Origin: Mesobacillus maritimus
Lineage (GTDB): Bacteria; Bacillota; Bacilli; Bacillales; Cytobacillaceae
Assembly: GCF_019749255.1 (NCBI RefSeq)
Contig: NZ_JACWFH010000009.1
Coordinates: 62,001-126,000, forward strand
Direction of reading: 5' to 3'
Length of the DNA: 64,000 bases
The notes beneath the pieces were generated by a model that saw only the letters and a list, made by a program, of their open reading frames with translations, did no database searches and was not told the origin of the DNA. The position numbers and the translations under genes were made by a program. How positions within the stretch are numbered: position 1 is the first letter of the stretch; every line of letters starts with the position of its first letter. Shown one piece after another: positions 44,859-56,959 of this stretch.

Positions 44859-44890
44859 GAGTCAAAATTGGGTTTGGCTCTTTTTTTATA
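44859..44890 (+). terminator. Terminator left from the esterase pseudogene
   Basis: GAGTCAAA / TTTGGCTC with a 6-base loop and seven T, 20 bases after the end of the remnant. Confidence 0.7.
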
Positions 44891-45039
44891 CTAATTTTTG
44901 GGGCAGCGTAGCATTCGTTTTTCATTGTATTTATTATCATACAGCTCGTTTGAGGATGACCCTTCAGTTCCCATAACTCGTCTTACCACCTTTGTTTGGG
45001 CACCGAGGCTCCTCCTCACTTCCCATACTACTTCCATAG

Positions 45040-45080
45040 AAAAAGCCGCTTACCATTAAAAGTAAGCGACTTTTATTAAA
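45040..45080 (-). terminator. Terminator of the suf operon
   Basis: Minus-strand AAAGTCGCTTAC / GTAAGCGGCTTTTT stem with an 8-base loop, just after the sufB stop. Confidence 0.85.
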
Positions 45081-45085
45081 TGATA

Positions 45086-46483
45086 TTAACCGATAGACCC
45101 TTCCATCTCGAACTTAATCAGACGGTTCATTTCAACGGCATATTCCATTGGAAGTTCTTTTGTAAATGGCTCAATGAAGCCCATTACGATCATTTCAGTT
45201 GCTTCTTCTTCAGAAATTCCACGGCTCATTAGATAGAAAAGCTGCTCTTCGGAAACTTTAGACACTTTCGCTTCATGCTCAAGCGAAATATTGTCATTTA
45301 AAATTTCGTTGTAAGGAATTGTATCAGAAGTAGAGCTATTATCCATAATTAAAGTATCACATTCAATATTAGAACGAGCACCTGTCGCTTTACGTCCAAA
45401 GTGAACTTTACCACGGTAAGTTACTTTTCCGCCTTGTTTCGAAATAGATTTCGAAACAATTGTTGAAGAAGTATTTGGTGCAAGGTGAATCATTTTCGCA
45501 CCTGCATCTTGATGCTGGCCTTTTCCTGCTAGGGCAATAGAAAGCGTCATCCCTCTTGCTCCCTCACCTTTTAGAATAACAGCAGGGTATTTCATGGTTA
45601 ACTTAGAGCCGATATTTCCATCAATCCATTCCATTGTCGCATTTGCATCACAAACAGCACGCTTCGTAACAAGGTTATAAACGTTGTTCGCCCAGTTCTG
45701 GATTGTTGTATAACGGCAGTAAGCATCCTTCTTAATGATGATTTCAACAACCGCACTATGAAGAGAGTTTGTGGTATAAACAGGTGCTGTACATCCTTCA
45801 ACATAGTGAACATGCGCGCCTTCATCAACAATAATTAATGTACGCTCAAATTGCCCCATGTTTTCAGAGTTAATACGGAAGTAAGCTTGTAAAGGTGTTT
45901 CAACTTTGATTCCTTTTGGAACATAGATGAAAGAACCACCAGACCAAACTGCAGAGTTCAACGCCGCAAATTTATTGTCTGTCGGAGGAATAACCTTCGC
46001 CCAATGCTCACGGAAAATCTCTTCATTTTCCTTTAGAGCAGAGTCTGTATCCTTGAAGACAATTCCTTGTGCTTCAAGGTCTTCCTTCATGTTGTGATAA
46101 ACAACCTCAGATTCATATTGAGCAGAAACCCCAGCAAGATACTTTTGCTCTGCTTCAGGAATACCAAGTTTGTCGAACGTACGCTTAATTTCTTCAGGTA
46201 CTTCATCCCATGATTTTTCTGATTTCTCAGATGGTTTAACATAATAAGTGATTTCATCAAAGTTTAGAGAGTTTAAATCTCCGCCCCATTGTGGCATTGG
46301 CATTTTATAAAAATGCTCAAGTGACTTCAGACGGAAGTCAAGCATCCACTGAGGCTCATCCTTCATTTTGGAAATCTCTTCAACGATTTCACGAGTCAAC
46401 CCTCGCTTAGATCGGAAGATGGAAACGTCTTTATCGGAAAAGCCATATTTATAATCACCGATCTCTGGCGCTTTTTTAGCCAT
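45086..46483 (-). CDS. sufB: SUF scaffold subunit SufB
   Basis: A 465-residue SufB/D family protein, the standard size for Gram-positive Suf[21 protein letters not shown] and the C-terminal right-handed beta-helix repeats are clear. [21 protein letters not shown] near the end is the C-terminal helix block. With SufC and SufD it forms the SufBC2D scaffold on which iron-sulfur clusters are built. GGAGG lies ten bases before the chosen ATG. Last gene of the operon. Confidence 0.95.
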   Translation of the reverse strand: MAKKAPEIGDYKYGFSDKDVSIFRSKRGLTREIVEEISKMKDEPQWMLDFRLKSLEHFYKMPMPQWGGDLNSLNFDEITYYVKPSEKSEKSWDEVPEEIKRTFDKLGIPEAEQKYLAGVSAQYESEVVYHNMKEDLEAQGIVFKDTDSALKENEEIFREHWAKVIPPTDNKFAALNSAVWSGGSFIYVPKGIKVETPLQAYFRINSENMGQFERTLIIVDEGAHVHYVEGCTAPVYTTNSLHSAVVEIIIKKDAYCRYTTIQNWANNVYNLVTKRAVCDANATMEWIDGNIGSKLTMKYPAVILKGEGARGMTLSIALAGKGQHQDAGAKMIHLAPNTSSTIVSKSISKQGGKVTYRGKVHFGRKATGARSNIECDTLIMDNSSTSDTIPYNEILNDNISLEHEAKVSKVSEEQLFYLMSRGISEEEATEMIVMGFIEPFTKELPMEYAVEMNRLIKFEMEGSIG

Positions 46484-46542
46484 CGTCGAATTCCTCCATT
46501 CTAAGGAGAAGAACATGCATCCTTCTCCATATTAGTATCGTT

Positions 46543-49512
<2,970 letters not shown>

Positions 49513-49531
49513 ATTGATCCTCCCCTAGTGC

Positions 49532-50317
49532 TTACGCTTCTTGGCCAACAGTTTCGTCTTCAATCCCAAGTTCCTGTTTAATCCAGTCATATCCTTCTGC
49601 TTCTAGGCGCTGTGCAAGCTCTGGTCCACCAGATTTTACAACGCGGCCTTGCATCATAACATGAACATGATCAGGAGTGATGTAGTTCAATAAACGCTGA
49701 TAGTGAGTAATGATTAGGCAGCCAAAGTCTTCGCCGCGCATTTGATTGATTCCTTTAGAAACAACTTTTAATGCGTCGATATCAAGACCTGAGTCAATTT
49801 CATCAAGAATGGCGATTTTTGGTTCAATCATCATCATTTGTAGAATTTCATTACGTTTCTTTTCTCCACCCGAGAAACCTTCGTTCAAGTAACGTTGAGC
49901 CATGTTCGGATCCATTTCAAGGAATTCCATTTGTTTATCCATTGTGCGGATAAATTTCATTAATGAGATTTCTTGTCCTTCTTCACGACGGCTATTGATA
50001 GCAGAGCGTAGGAAGTCAGCATTTGTTACTCCGCTAATTTCACTTGGGTATTGCATCGCTAGGAACAATCCTGCGCGTGCTCTCTCATCTACTTCCATCT
50101 CTAGAACATTCTCACCATCTAATGTAACGCTTCCGCTAGTTACTTCATACTTAGGATGACCCATAATTGCGGAAGACAATGTTGACTTACCAGTTCCGTT
50201 AGGTCCCATAATTGCATGGATTTCGCCACCCTTGATTTCAAGGTTGACACCTTTTAAAATTTCTTTGCCTTCAATCTCAACATGAAGGTCCTTAATTGAT
50301 AATACAGATCCACCCAT
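49532..50317 (-). CDS. sufC: SUF ATPase SufC
   Basis: A 261-residue ABC-type ATPase. Walker A GPNGTGKSTLSSAIMG (38-53), signature FSGGEKKRNEI (about 148) and Walker B AILDEIDSGLDID. SufC powers opening of the SufB-SufD scaffold in the cytoplasm. First gene of sufCDSUB; GGAGGTAGC precedes the ATG. Confidence 0.96.
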   Translation of the reverse strand: MGGSVLSIKDLHVEIEGKEILKGVNLEIKGGEIHAIMGPNGTGKSTLSSAIMGHPKYEVTSGSVTLDGENVLEMEVDERARAGLFLAMQYPSEISGVTNADFLRSAINSRREEGQEISLMKFIRTMDKQMEFLEMDPNMAQRYLNEGFSGGEKKRNEILQMMMIEPKIAILDEIDSGLDIDALKVVSKGINQMRGEDFGCLIITHYQRLLNYITPDHVHVMMQGRVVKSGGPELAQRLEAEGYDWIKQELGIEDETVGQEA

Positions 50318-50373
50318 AATTGCTACCTCCGTTAGTAAATAAAAGTATTAACCAATTTGCATCGGATAATTAA

Positions 50374-50397
50374 TCTATTCTCATTCTATTCTCATTA
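50374..50397 (-). promoter_or_regulatory. Direct repeat at the suf start site
   Basis: Two copies of ATGAGAATAG on the minus strand are spaced 11 bases, one helical turn, just at and after the expected start of suf transcription. It could be an operator; the binding protein is unknown. Confidence 0.3.
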
Positions 50398-50399
50398 CA

Positions 50400-50428
50400 A
50401 TCTTATAACAAATTAAAACTGTGTGCAA
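50400..50428 (-). promoter_or_regulatory. Candidate sigma-A promoter of sufCDSUB
   Basis: TTGCAC (50423-50428), 17-base spacer, TAAGAT (50400-50405) on the minus strand, about 80 bases before sufC. Confidence 0.5.
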
Positions 50429-50609
50429 CTGTTTAACAAACGGATATTATATTACAAAAACTCAGAGTGCCTCCCTTTATTTTTCACAATGCAATAGGCT
50501 TTCATGTATTGCGGTTTAGAGGACAGTCCTATCCAACTAGGGAACATGACACCCTCCCAAAATTAGGCACTATTATAAGTAAATCACACAAGTTATGTAA
50601 TTACAAAAA

Positions 50610-50640
50610 GATAAGACCAGTGTAGTTAACACTGGTCTCA
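50610..50640 (-). terminator. Terminator of the small gene at 50.7 kb
   Basis: AGACCAGTGT-taact-ACACTGGTCT followed on the minus strand by TATCTTTTTG, 22 bases after the small gene's stop. Confidence 0.75.
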
Positions 50641-50660
50641 ATATAACCTAAGATTCAACT

Positions 50661-50831
50661 TTAAGCGTGGACTTTTCTGTCGAGATCCGCTACGATTCTT
50701 TGACTCTCAATATAATCCTGGTCGCGCCGTCTCTCAACTTTCATCCTTAGTGTATGCTTCATGCAATATACCTGATAACCAATCCCATGAGCGCTGTGCA
50801 TTGCCTTATCCATCTCAGTCGTATAATTCAT
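50661..50831 (-). CDS. Uncharacterised small basic protein or gene fragment
   Basis: A 56-codon frame from its first ATG: MNYTTEMDKAMHSAHGIGYQ at the start, then VYCMKHTLRMKVERRRDQD and a helical end with DLDRKVHA. It is basic, helical and has a Gly/His-rich turn. A good terminator follows the stop, which suggests real transcription. But no ribosome binding site precedes the ATG, and the frame is open 11 codons further up to a stop, so it may be the tail of a broken gene. I do not recognise it. It lies between sufC and yurZ. Confidence 0.45.
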   Translation of the reverse strand: MNYTTEMDKAMHSAHGIGYQVYCMKHTLRMKVERRRDQDYIESQRIVADLDRKVHA

Positions 50832-51025
50832 TTGAAGCTGAGTAATGTATAACCCATCCCTTCATGTTTCCTTATTGCTTTTTAAGACTCTGTAATCGTA
50901 ACACTTATACATAAGTCTACTCAAAGCGAAAAAAACCGACAATTTGGGGATATGATGGGATATAAGTGCTTCAGCTCTCAATAACCCTATCAGTCGCAAG
51001 ATTCTTTCCTAATTCTTATAAGCTT

Positions 51026-51403
51026 TTAATGTTCTTTCTTATTTTGACTAAAATCCTCCAATGTATCTTGTACAAGAGTAACAGCCTGGCTCATTGCAGC
51101 TCCGCCACCAAATGCAGCTGTCACCCCAACAGCTTCTAGGATTTCTTCTTCAGACGCACCTTGATCAATGCAGCCTTTAATATGGTAAATGATACAATAC
51201 TCATCTTGGGCAAATAGCGCTATCCCCAAGGCAATAAGCTGCTTCTCTTTCTGAGAAAGTGCCCCTTCTTTAAAACATTCTTCTGTAAAGGCGTTATAAT
51301 GTTCAGCAAGTTTAGGCATTTTCTTCGTAAATACACCTAGACCTTCTTTATACTCAAGTAAAGCTGCTTCAGACATATTATTTGCATCATTTTGTTGTTC
51401 CAT
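51026..51403 (-). CDS. yurZ: Carboxymuconolactone decarboxylase/AhpD-like protein YurZ
   Basis: A 125-residue helical protein of the CMD/AhpD family. The motif [20 protein letters not shown] has C-x6-C-like spacing with His, close to the AhpD CxxC-x3-H site though with Cys residues further apart. GGAGTGAAAGTC precedes the chosen ATG. B. subtilis yurZ lies between sufC and metQ, as here. Likely an alkylhydroperoxidase-like or small redox protein. Confidence 0.8.
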   Translation of the reverse strand: MEQQNDANNMSEAALLEYKEGLGVFTKKMPKLAEHYNAFTEECFKEGALSQKEKQLIALGIALFAQDEYCIIYHIKGCIDQGASEEEILEAVGVTAAFGGGAAMSQAVTLVQDTLEDFSQNKKEH

Positions 51404-51540
51404 GACTTTCACTCCATTCATATATAATCAGAGTTATTATGTTTGAAATTGACAATGGTTATTCTCTTAACATAGATTAGCTCCCTGATAATTCATTCCC
51501 ATTTAATGAGAAAATCGGAAAGTTAACATACTTACACAAA

Positions 51541-51584
51541 AAAAACTGCCCGAAAGTTAGGCCTTCGGGCAGTTTTTTTATACA
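51541..51584 (-). terminator. Terminator of the metNPQ operon
   Basis: AAAAACTGCCCGAA / TTCGGGCAGTTTTTTTT on the minus strand directly after metQ. Confidence 0.9.
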
Positions 51585-51587
51585 TTT

Positions 51588-52433
51588 TTATTCAGCTAAT
51601 AATACTGCGCCTGAGTAGGTTTCTTCAATAAACTTTCTAATTTCATCAGACTTTAATACTTCAACTAGTGCTTTAATTTCTTCACGGTCTTTATCTTCAG
51701 AACGAACAACGATCAAGTTAGGAGGAACAACGTCACTACCTTCAAAGGCAATTCCATCTTCTTCAATGTTGATTCCGCCTTCAAGTGCATAGTTCCCGTT
51801 AATGACAACAGCGTCTCCTTCTCCACTTTCAAAAGAAGAAGCCAATAATCTTGCTTCAATTAGAGTTGTAAAGTCAAGATTCTTTGGATTCTCAACAATA
51901 TCGTCTACACGAGCGTTCTCGCCAACTCCCTCTTTAAGCTTGATTAAACCTTCTTTTTCAAAGATTGGCAAAATCCTGCCGTGGTCACTTAAAGAATCAC
52001 TCATAATAATTTTCGCACCTTCAGGAAGTTCCTCTAGACTATCGTATTCTTTTGAATAAATTCCAATCGGCTCTTGGTGAATTTCACCTACGCTAACAAA
52101 ATCAAAGTCTTCATTTTCTTCCATTTGAAGCGCAAGGTATCCAGGAGTCTGGAAGTAGTTTGCATCAATCTCCTTACTATCTAAAGCAACATTCGGCAAA
52201 ATATAATCTGTAAACTCTTGGATCTCAAGGTCAATTCCTTTTTCCTTAAGTAGAGGAACAGCTGCTTCTAACACTTCAGCATGTGGTACGACCGAAGCAC
52301 CTACTACTAATTTTTTGTTACCTTCTTCTTCTCCACCTGTAGAACCTTCTTCATTTCCCTCATTTCCGCCACCACAAGCAGCAAGTCCTAGAACCAATAA
52401 AGATAAAATCAAGAAACTTAGTAATTTTTTCAT
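51588..52433 (-). CDS. metQ: Methionine ABC transporter substrate-binding lipoprotein MetQ
   Basis: A 281-residue lipoprotein with signal MKKLLSFLILSLLVLGLAAC and lipobox LAAC, followed by a GN/EG-rich linker. The NlpA/MetQ domain begins KLVVGASVVPHAEVLEAA and holds DANYFQTPGYL. It captures methionine outside the membrane for the MetNP importer. GGAGGAGAAAAA precedes the ATG. Last gene of the S-box-controlled operon. Confidence 0.94.
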   Translation of the reverse strand: MKKLLSFLILSLLVLGLAACGGGNEGNEEGSTGGEEEGNKKLVVGASVVPHAEVLEAAVPLLKEKGIDLEIQEFTDYILPNVALDSKEIDANYFQTPGYLALQMEENEDFDFVSVGEIHQEPIGIYSKEYDSLEELPEGAKIIMSDSLSDHGRILPIFEKEGLIKLKEGVGENARVDDIVENPKNLDFTTLIEARLLASSFESGEGDAVVINGNYALEGGINIEEDGIAFEGSDVVPPNLIVVRSEDKDREEIKALVEVLKSDEIRKFIEETYSGAVLLAE

Positions 52434-52450
52434 TTTTTCTCCTCCTGTTG

Positions 52451-53116
52451 TTAACGTTTGTCAGTTCTTTTTGTAAAATAATCTCCAATTAATTGGATAA
52501 TAAATACCAGAATTAAAATAGCGATGGTTGCTACAAGTGTTACCATTGGTCTATTTCGCTGAAAACCTTCGAGATAAGCAAAATGCCCCAAGCCACCGGC
52601 GCCAATTACGCCAGCCATTGCTGTAAAACTAACAAGCGAAATCGCTGTTACAGTTAAACCTGAAATAAGTGCAGGCAAGGACTCAGGAATAAGCACTTTA
52701 AAGATGATTTGAAAATGATTAGCTCCCATTGATTGCGCTGCCTCAATTACACCTTTATCTATTTCTCTTAAAGCAATTTCTACCATTCTCGCATAGAACG
52801 GTGCAGCCCCAATGATCAAAGCAGGTAATGCCGCATTTGCCCCCAGCATCGATCCCACTAGCGCTTTAGTAAATGGGATAAGGAGTACAATTAAGATGAT
52901 AAACGGAATAGAACGAAAGATATTTACAAATGCAGCAATTACAAAATTCACTGGTCGATTTTGCCATAAACTGCCTTTATTCGTTAAAAATAAGAGCAGT
53001 CCTAGAATCATCCCTAGAATAAAGGTGGCGAGTACCGATATAGTGGTCATATAAATAGATTCTTGTGTTGCTTCAATTAACTTGTCCCACTTAACTTCTG
53101 CAAGAAAATCATCCAT
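52451..53116 (-). CDS. metP: Methionine ABC transporter permease MetP (MetI)
   Basis: A 221-residue permease with five membrane helices and the EAA loop ALREIDKGVIEAAQSMGAN (about 136-155), the contact site for MetN. Overlaps metN by eight bases. Called metP in B. subtilis and metI elsewhere. Confidence 0.93.
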   Translation of the reverse strand: MDDFLAEVKWDKLIEATQESIYMTTISVLATFILGMILGLLLFLTNKGSLWQNRPVNFVIAAFVNIFRSIPFIILIVLLIPFTKALVGSMLGANAALPALIIGAAPFYARMVEIALREIDKGVIEAAQSMGANHFQIIFKVLIPESLPALISGLTVTAISLVSFTAMAGVIGAGGLGHFAYLEGFQRNRPMVTLVATIAILILVFIIQLIGDYFTKRTDKR

Positions 53117-54134
53117 TGCTGATCACCTCCACACCCACTTCTTGTGAAGAGATATATTCAAGAGCCTTTTGAATGTCTTTTTCTTCACCATCAAGGTGGA
53201 TAAAAAGTGTCCCGTAGGAACCATTTTGCGTTTGTGAAATTTTCCCTTGGAGGATGTTAACTGTCAACGGAAACTGACGAATTAAATTGGTAATAAGAGG
53301 TTGTTCTGCCCCGTCCCCAACAAATGTGAGTTGGATAACTTGTCCATTCGGATAACCAGAAAGTAGGTGTTCAATCGTGTCCTTAGTCTCCTCTGGTTCT
53401 GTGACTTGCTGGACAAACTTCTTGGTAATCTGCTGCTTCGGGTTTTTAAAGACTTGCAGAACTGGACCTGTCTCCACGATGTTACCACCTTCCATGACAG
53501 CAACGCGATGACAGATTTTCCTGATCACGTGCATTTCATGAGTAATGAGAACAATCGTAAGACCTAACCTTTTATTTATATCAACCAACAACTCTAGGAT
53601 TGAATCCGTAGTTTGTGGATCCAGTGCAGAGGTAGCTTCATCACATAACAACACTTTTGGATTGTTTGCAAGCGCCCTCGCAATCCCCACCCTTTGCTTT
53701 TGACCGCCACTTAATTGTGAAGGGTAAGCATTTTCTCGTCCATCCAGCCCCACAAGGCTAATTAGCTCCTTGACTCGTTGCATTCGCTTTTTCTTCGGTA
53801 CTCCGGCGATTTCAAGTGGAAAAGCAATATTATCAATGACGGTCCTGGACCAGAGTAAATTAAAGTGCTGGAATATCATCGAAATTTCTTGGCGGGCTTT
53901 ACGAAGGTTTGCACCTTTAATGTGGGATATCTCTCTTCCAGCTACCTTAATTGAACCATCAGTAGGAATCTCAAGACCATTTAGCATACGAATCAGTGTA
54001 CTTTTCCCAGCTCCACTGTATCCAATAACGCCAAAAATTTCTCCATCATTTATGTCTATGTTGACATTGTCAACTGCCTTCACTGCTCCCTGTTTTGCAG
54101 CATAGGTTTTGGTTACATTTTTTATGGTAATCAA
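53109..54134 (-). CDS. metN: Methionine ABC transporter ATPase MetN
   Basis: A 341-residue ATPase. Walker A GYSGAGKSTLIRMLNG (38-53), signature LSGGQKQRVGIARAL (about 140), Walker B KVLLCDEATSALDP. The C-terminal 80 residues form the NIL domain, which senses methionine inside the cell and slows uptake. First gene of metNPQ, behind the S-box riboswitch. Confidence 0.95.
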   Translation of the reverse strand: MITIKNVTKTYAAKQGAVKAVDNVNIDINDGEIFGVIGYSGAGKSTLIRMLNGLEIPTDGSIKVAGREISHIKGANLRKARQEISMIFQHFNLLWSRTVIDNIAFPLEIAGVPKKKRMQRVKELISLVGLDGRENAYPSQLSGGQKQRVGIARALANNPKVLLCDEATSALDPQTTDSILELLVDINKRLGLTIVLITHEMHVIRKICHRVAVMEGGNIVETGPVLQVFKNPKQQITKKFVQQVTEPEETKDTIEHLLSGYPNGQVIQLTFVGDGAEQPLITNLIRQFPLTVNILQGKISQTQNGSYGTLFIHLDGEEKDIQKALEYISSQEVGVEVISNG

Positions 54135-54277
54135 TCAGATTTTCACCCTCTCTTGTTCCACAAAACATCTTTCTGGCTAACTTAATCTAATCCAAAAGGA
54201 AAAAATAATAAGAGTGTAAAGTTAGCTTTTGTTTTCTAATGAAAAACCATTCAGAAGATGTCTAGTTAAAGCATAAC

Positions 54278-54446
54278 AAAAGCCTTCCTGCGAGAATGAG
54301 CAGAAAGGCTTTTTATCATCTATTCCTTTCTCTCATCTTTCAACGCTAACATAGCCTTGAGTGAATTGGCACCATTTCAATAGGGTTCCTATTGACGGTT
54401 GCCGGGTTTCAACGGGCACTTCCCTCCACCTCTCTTGATAAGAGCA
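54278..54446 (-). promoter_or_regulatory. S-box (SAM-I) riboswitch of metNPQ
   Basis: On the minus strand the leader starts CTCTTATCAAGAGAGGTGGA, then the S-box core with CCCGGCAACC, and ends in the terminator GCCTTTCTGC / GCAGGAAGGC with TTTTGTT (54278-54316). When SAM is bound transcription stops before metN. All S-box parts can be seen, including the P1 strand, the kink-turn GA pairs and the terminator. Confidence 0.93.
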
Positions 54447-54488
54447 TCATATAAAGTTTTTAAATAACCGGTTTAGTTAACGAAAGTG

Positions 54489-54518
54489 ATTTTATCATGG
54501 AACAAAATTGGGTGTCAA
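54489..54518 (-). promoter_or_regulatory. Sigma-A promoter of metNPQ
   Basis: Perfect TTGACA (54513-54518), 18-base spacer, TAAAAT (54489-54494), about 35 bases before the S-box. Confidence 0.65.
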
Positions 54519-54548
54519 TTATAATGTTTCACTTTTTGAAATATTCAC

Positions 54549-55859
54549 CTATGCTCTTGTAGGTGCTGGAATACCAGTTGCCTGGAAGATTGCTTGATCC
54601 AGATCCTCGATTAGGTCATCAACATTTTCAATTCCAATAGAAAGACGAATTAAATCTTCCGGAACACCAGCAGCTTTAAGGCCTTCGGCATCTAACTGTT
54701 GGTGTGTTGTGCTTGCTGGATGAATGATCAAACTTTTTGCATCCCCTACATTTGCAAGATGTGACCACAGTTCAATCGAATTAATGAGTTTGGCACCAGC
54801 TTCTCTACCACCTTCAATTCCAAATACAATAACAGCACCTGCACCTTTAGGAAGATATTTATCGGCCAGTGCTTTATCAGGATGTGAAGCATGACCTGGA
54901 TAAGAGATCCAGCTTACAGCCGGATGAGCTTCAAGGTACTCAACAACCTTTTGTGTGTTGGCAATATGTTCTTTCATTCTTACATGAAGCGTTTCTAACC
55001 CTAAGGTAAATTGGAACGCATTTTGCGGACTAAGCGCTGGCCCCATATCGCGTAATAGCTGGACGCGTGCCTTTGCAATGTATGCCGCTGCCCCAAGCGC
55101 TTCACTATAAACTAAATCATGGTAACTAGCATCAGGAGTAGTAAACCCAGGGAACTTAGGTGAATTCCAGTCAAATTTCCCTCCATCCACGATAATACCT
55201 CCAAGCGTCGTTCCATTCCCAAGGAGCCATTTCGTTGCTGAATGAATCACAATATCTGCTCCATGTTCGATTGGACGGCATAAATAAGGGGTTGAGAAGG
55301 TATTGTCAATGATTAACGGAATACCTGCCTCATGAGCAATTTCAGCGGTTCTCTCAATATCTAGGATTCTTAGGCTTGGGTTTCCGATTGTTTCAGCAAA
55401 AATGGCTTTCGTTTTATCAGTAATAGCTGCTTTGAAGTTTTCCGGATTGGTAGAATCAACAAACTTTACGTTAATTCCATACTTCGGAAGTGTCACAGCG
55501 AAGAGGTTATACGTTCCCCCATATAATTGAGAAGCAGCTACAATTTCATCCCCTGCATGGGCTAGATTCATGATTGCTAAAGTGATTGCTGCCATCCCAC
55601 TTGAAACAGCAAGTGCACCAATGCCCCCCTCAAGGAGTGCAACACGCTCTTCAAAAACAGTTACAGTTGGATTGTGGATTCGGCTATATATGTATCCATC
55701 CTCTTTTAAGGCAAATAAATCAGCAGCATGATCTGTATTTTTAAATTGGTAAGCATTTGTCATATAAATTGGCAAAGCCCTTGCTCCGGTGACTGGGTCA
55801 GCTGTTAAGCCTCCATGAACTCCTAATGTTTCTAAACGATAATTCTTCTTTTCGGCCAC
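54549..55859 (-). CDS. metY: O-acetylhomoserine sulfhydrylase (aminocarboxypropyltransferase) MetY
   Basis: A 436-residue PLP enzyme of the Cys/Met metabolism family. The PLP lysine is in DIVIHSATKWLLGNGTTLGG (about 208); YSRIHNPTVTVFEERVALLE is the N-terminal phosphate-binding block. At 436 residues and with that loop it belongs to the O-acetylhomoserine sulfhydrylase group rather than to MetB/MetC (about 380). It makes homocysteine from O-acetylhomoserine and sulfide. GTG start after GGGGAG. Its own S-box controls it, which supports methionine synthesis. Confidence 0.9.
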   Translation of the reverse strand: MAEKKNYRLETLGVHGGLTADPVTGARALPIYMTNAYQFKNTDHAADLFALKEDGYIYSRIHNPTVTVFEERVALLEGGIGALAVSSGMAAITLAIMNLAHAGDEIVAASQLYGGTYNLFAVTLPKYGINVKFVDSTNPENFKAAITDKTKAIFAETIGNPSLRILDIERTAEIAHEAGIPLIIDNTFSTPYLCRPIEHGADIVIHSATKWLLGNGTTLGGIIVDGGKFDWNSPKFPGFTTPDASYHDLVYSEALGAAAYIAKARVQLLRDMGPALSPQNAFQFTLGLETLHVRMKEHIANTQKVVEYLEAHPAVSWISYPGHASHPDKALADKYLPKGAGAVIVFGIEGGREAGAKLINSIELWSHLANVGDAKSLIIHPASTTHQQLDAEGLKAAGVPEDLIRLSIGIENVDDLIEDLDQAIFQATGIPAPTRA

Positions 55860-55892
55860 TTTTCATCTCTCCCCTAAGATTTGTCTTTATAA

Positions 55893-56034
55893 AACAAAAA
55901 ACCGCTTCCATAAGAAGAGGTTTTATTCTCTTCTTATCTTCCAGAGTTTTCACTCTGATGGATTTAGCACCGTGTGTGTTAAACCGGTTGCCGGGCTTCG
56001 TAGGGCCATTCCCTCCGCCACTCTTGATAAGAAA
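55893..56034 (-). promoter_or_regulatory. S-box (SAM-I) riboswitch of metY
   Basis: Minus strand: TTCTTATCAAGAGTGGCGGA, core with GCCCGGCAACCGG, terminator AAAACC...GGTTTTTTG at 55893-55925. Distinct in sequence from the metNPQ copy in its variable stems. Confidence 0.93.
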
Positions 56035-56054
56035 TAACCTATTAAATTAATCTG

Positions 56055-56084
56055 ATGATAGCACCCTACAAAGGTCTACGTCAA
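56055..56084 (-). promoter_or_regulatory. Sigma-A promoter of metY
   Basis: TTGACG (56079-56084), 18-base spacer, TATCAT (56055-56060), about 15-20 bases before the S-box. Confidence 0.6.
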
Positions 56085-56112
56085 TTAATATTAGATAATT
56101 TAAAAAACTTTC

Positions 56113-56454
56113 TCACAACCTGCTCTTTCCTACTAAATAAAAGACAGATTCCAGGAGTAATTTATTACGGAAGCTACCCACAACTTGTAATTCATCTCGG
56201 ATAGCCCCTTCTCTAAGTTTTAAACTTCCATCAAGCAACAACGAAATAACATCCGAATCCCCTTGAATTTTCACCTTCATCGGTTTCTTCTCCATCATAA
56301 TTGGGGACATGGAAACCATTCCGTTATCTATATAAATGGAACAGCTTTCCCATTCATTTTCGATCGTAAGTACTAATTTAACTGTGTTTAATAATTCAAA
56401 GATATGCTTTTTATATTCTAGATTTTTCACAAAATACTCAATTAACTCTTTCAC
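56113..56454 (-). CDS. YusD-like protein, possibly SCP2-fold
   Basis: A 113-residue protein. KLVLTIENEWESCSIYIDNG then PMKVKIQGDSDVISLLLDGS resembles the sheet of SCP2-type lipid-binding domains, though the match is by feel. GTG start eight bases after GGAGG. In B. subtilis yusD lies just after metN in order, so this may be it; I cannot be sure. Confidence 0.6.
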   Translation of the reverse strand: MKELIEYFVKNLEYKKHIFELLNTVKLVLTIENEWESCSIYIDNGMVSMSPIMMEKKPMKVKIQGDSDVISLLLDGSLKLREGAIRDELQVVGSFRNKLLLESVFYLVGKSRL

Positions 56455-56640
56455 ACCGAACGCCTCCTATTACTAGGTGAGTTCTGCATGAGTCGGAGGA
56501 TTCCTTTAAGTATCCTTCGACATTAACATAGGTAATTCTACTCGCTTTTACATAAAAATAGACAATACCCTTATTAAGTATGGCATTGTCTAAAAATTTC
56601 CCGAGAAATATGTCAGATTTTTAGAGGAAATAATGGGGAA

Positions 56641-56952
56641 TTAAGCTAGATGGGATTTGATTTTCTCATGTAAATAGGGGACAGATTGAAAGGCAAAGAT
56701 GGTTTCCATCACCTGACCATTTTGAATAATGAGCAAGCATGGGACACTTTTCACTTCGAATTGTTCGGCCAATGCGGGAATATAATTCAGATCGGTTCTA
56801 CCTATTTTCATGTTGGGGAATAATTTAGCAATGACCTCCAACATTTTTCCAGCCATTTGGCATGTCCCACATATTGGGGTATAAAAATAGACAAGTCCTG
56901 TTTCTTTGTTTTGTATAAATAGATCAATGTCTTCTTTTGACCAATCTGTCAT
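56641..56952 (-). CDS. yusE: Thioredoxin-like protein YusE
   Basis: A 103-residue thioredoxin-fold protein. Active site is FYTPICGTCQMA (CxxC at about residues 28-31, CGTC rather than CGPC) and the cis-Pro segment is VKSVPCLLI. Seven bases after yusF, with AAGGA inside the yusF end. A cytoplasmic disulfide reductase or sulfur carrier by family. Confidence 0.85.
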   Translation of the reverse strand: MTDWSKEDIDLFIQNKETGLVYFYTPICGTCQMAGKMLEVIAKLFPNMKIGRTDLNYIPALAEQFEVKSVPCLLIIQNGQVMETIFAFQSVPYLHEKIKSHLA

Positions 56953-56959
56953 TTTCTAG

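Noticed and set aside
44891-45037. 48-codon minus-strand ORF next to the esterase remnant
   Set aside because: No ribosome binding site, no recognisable sequence, and it lies between two terminators.
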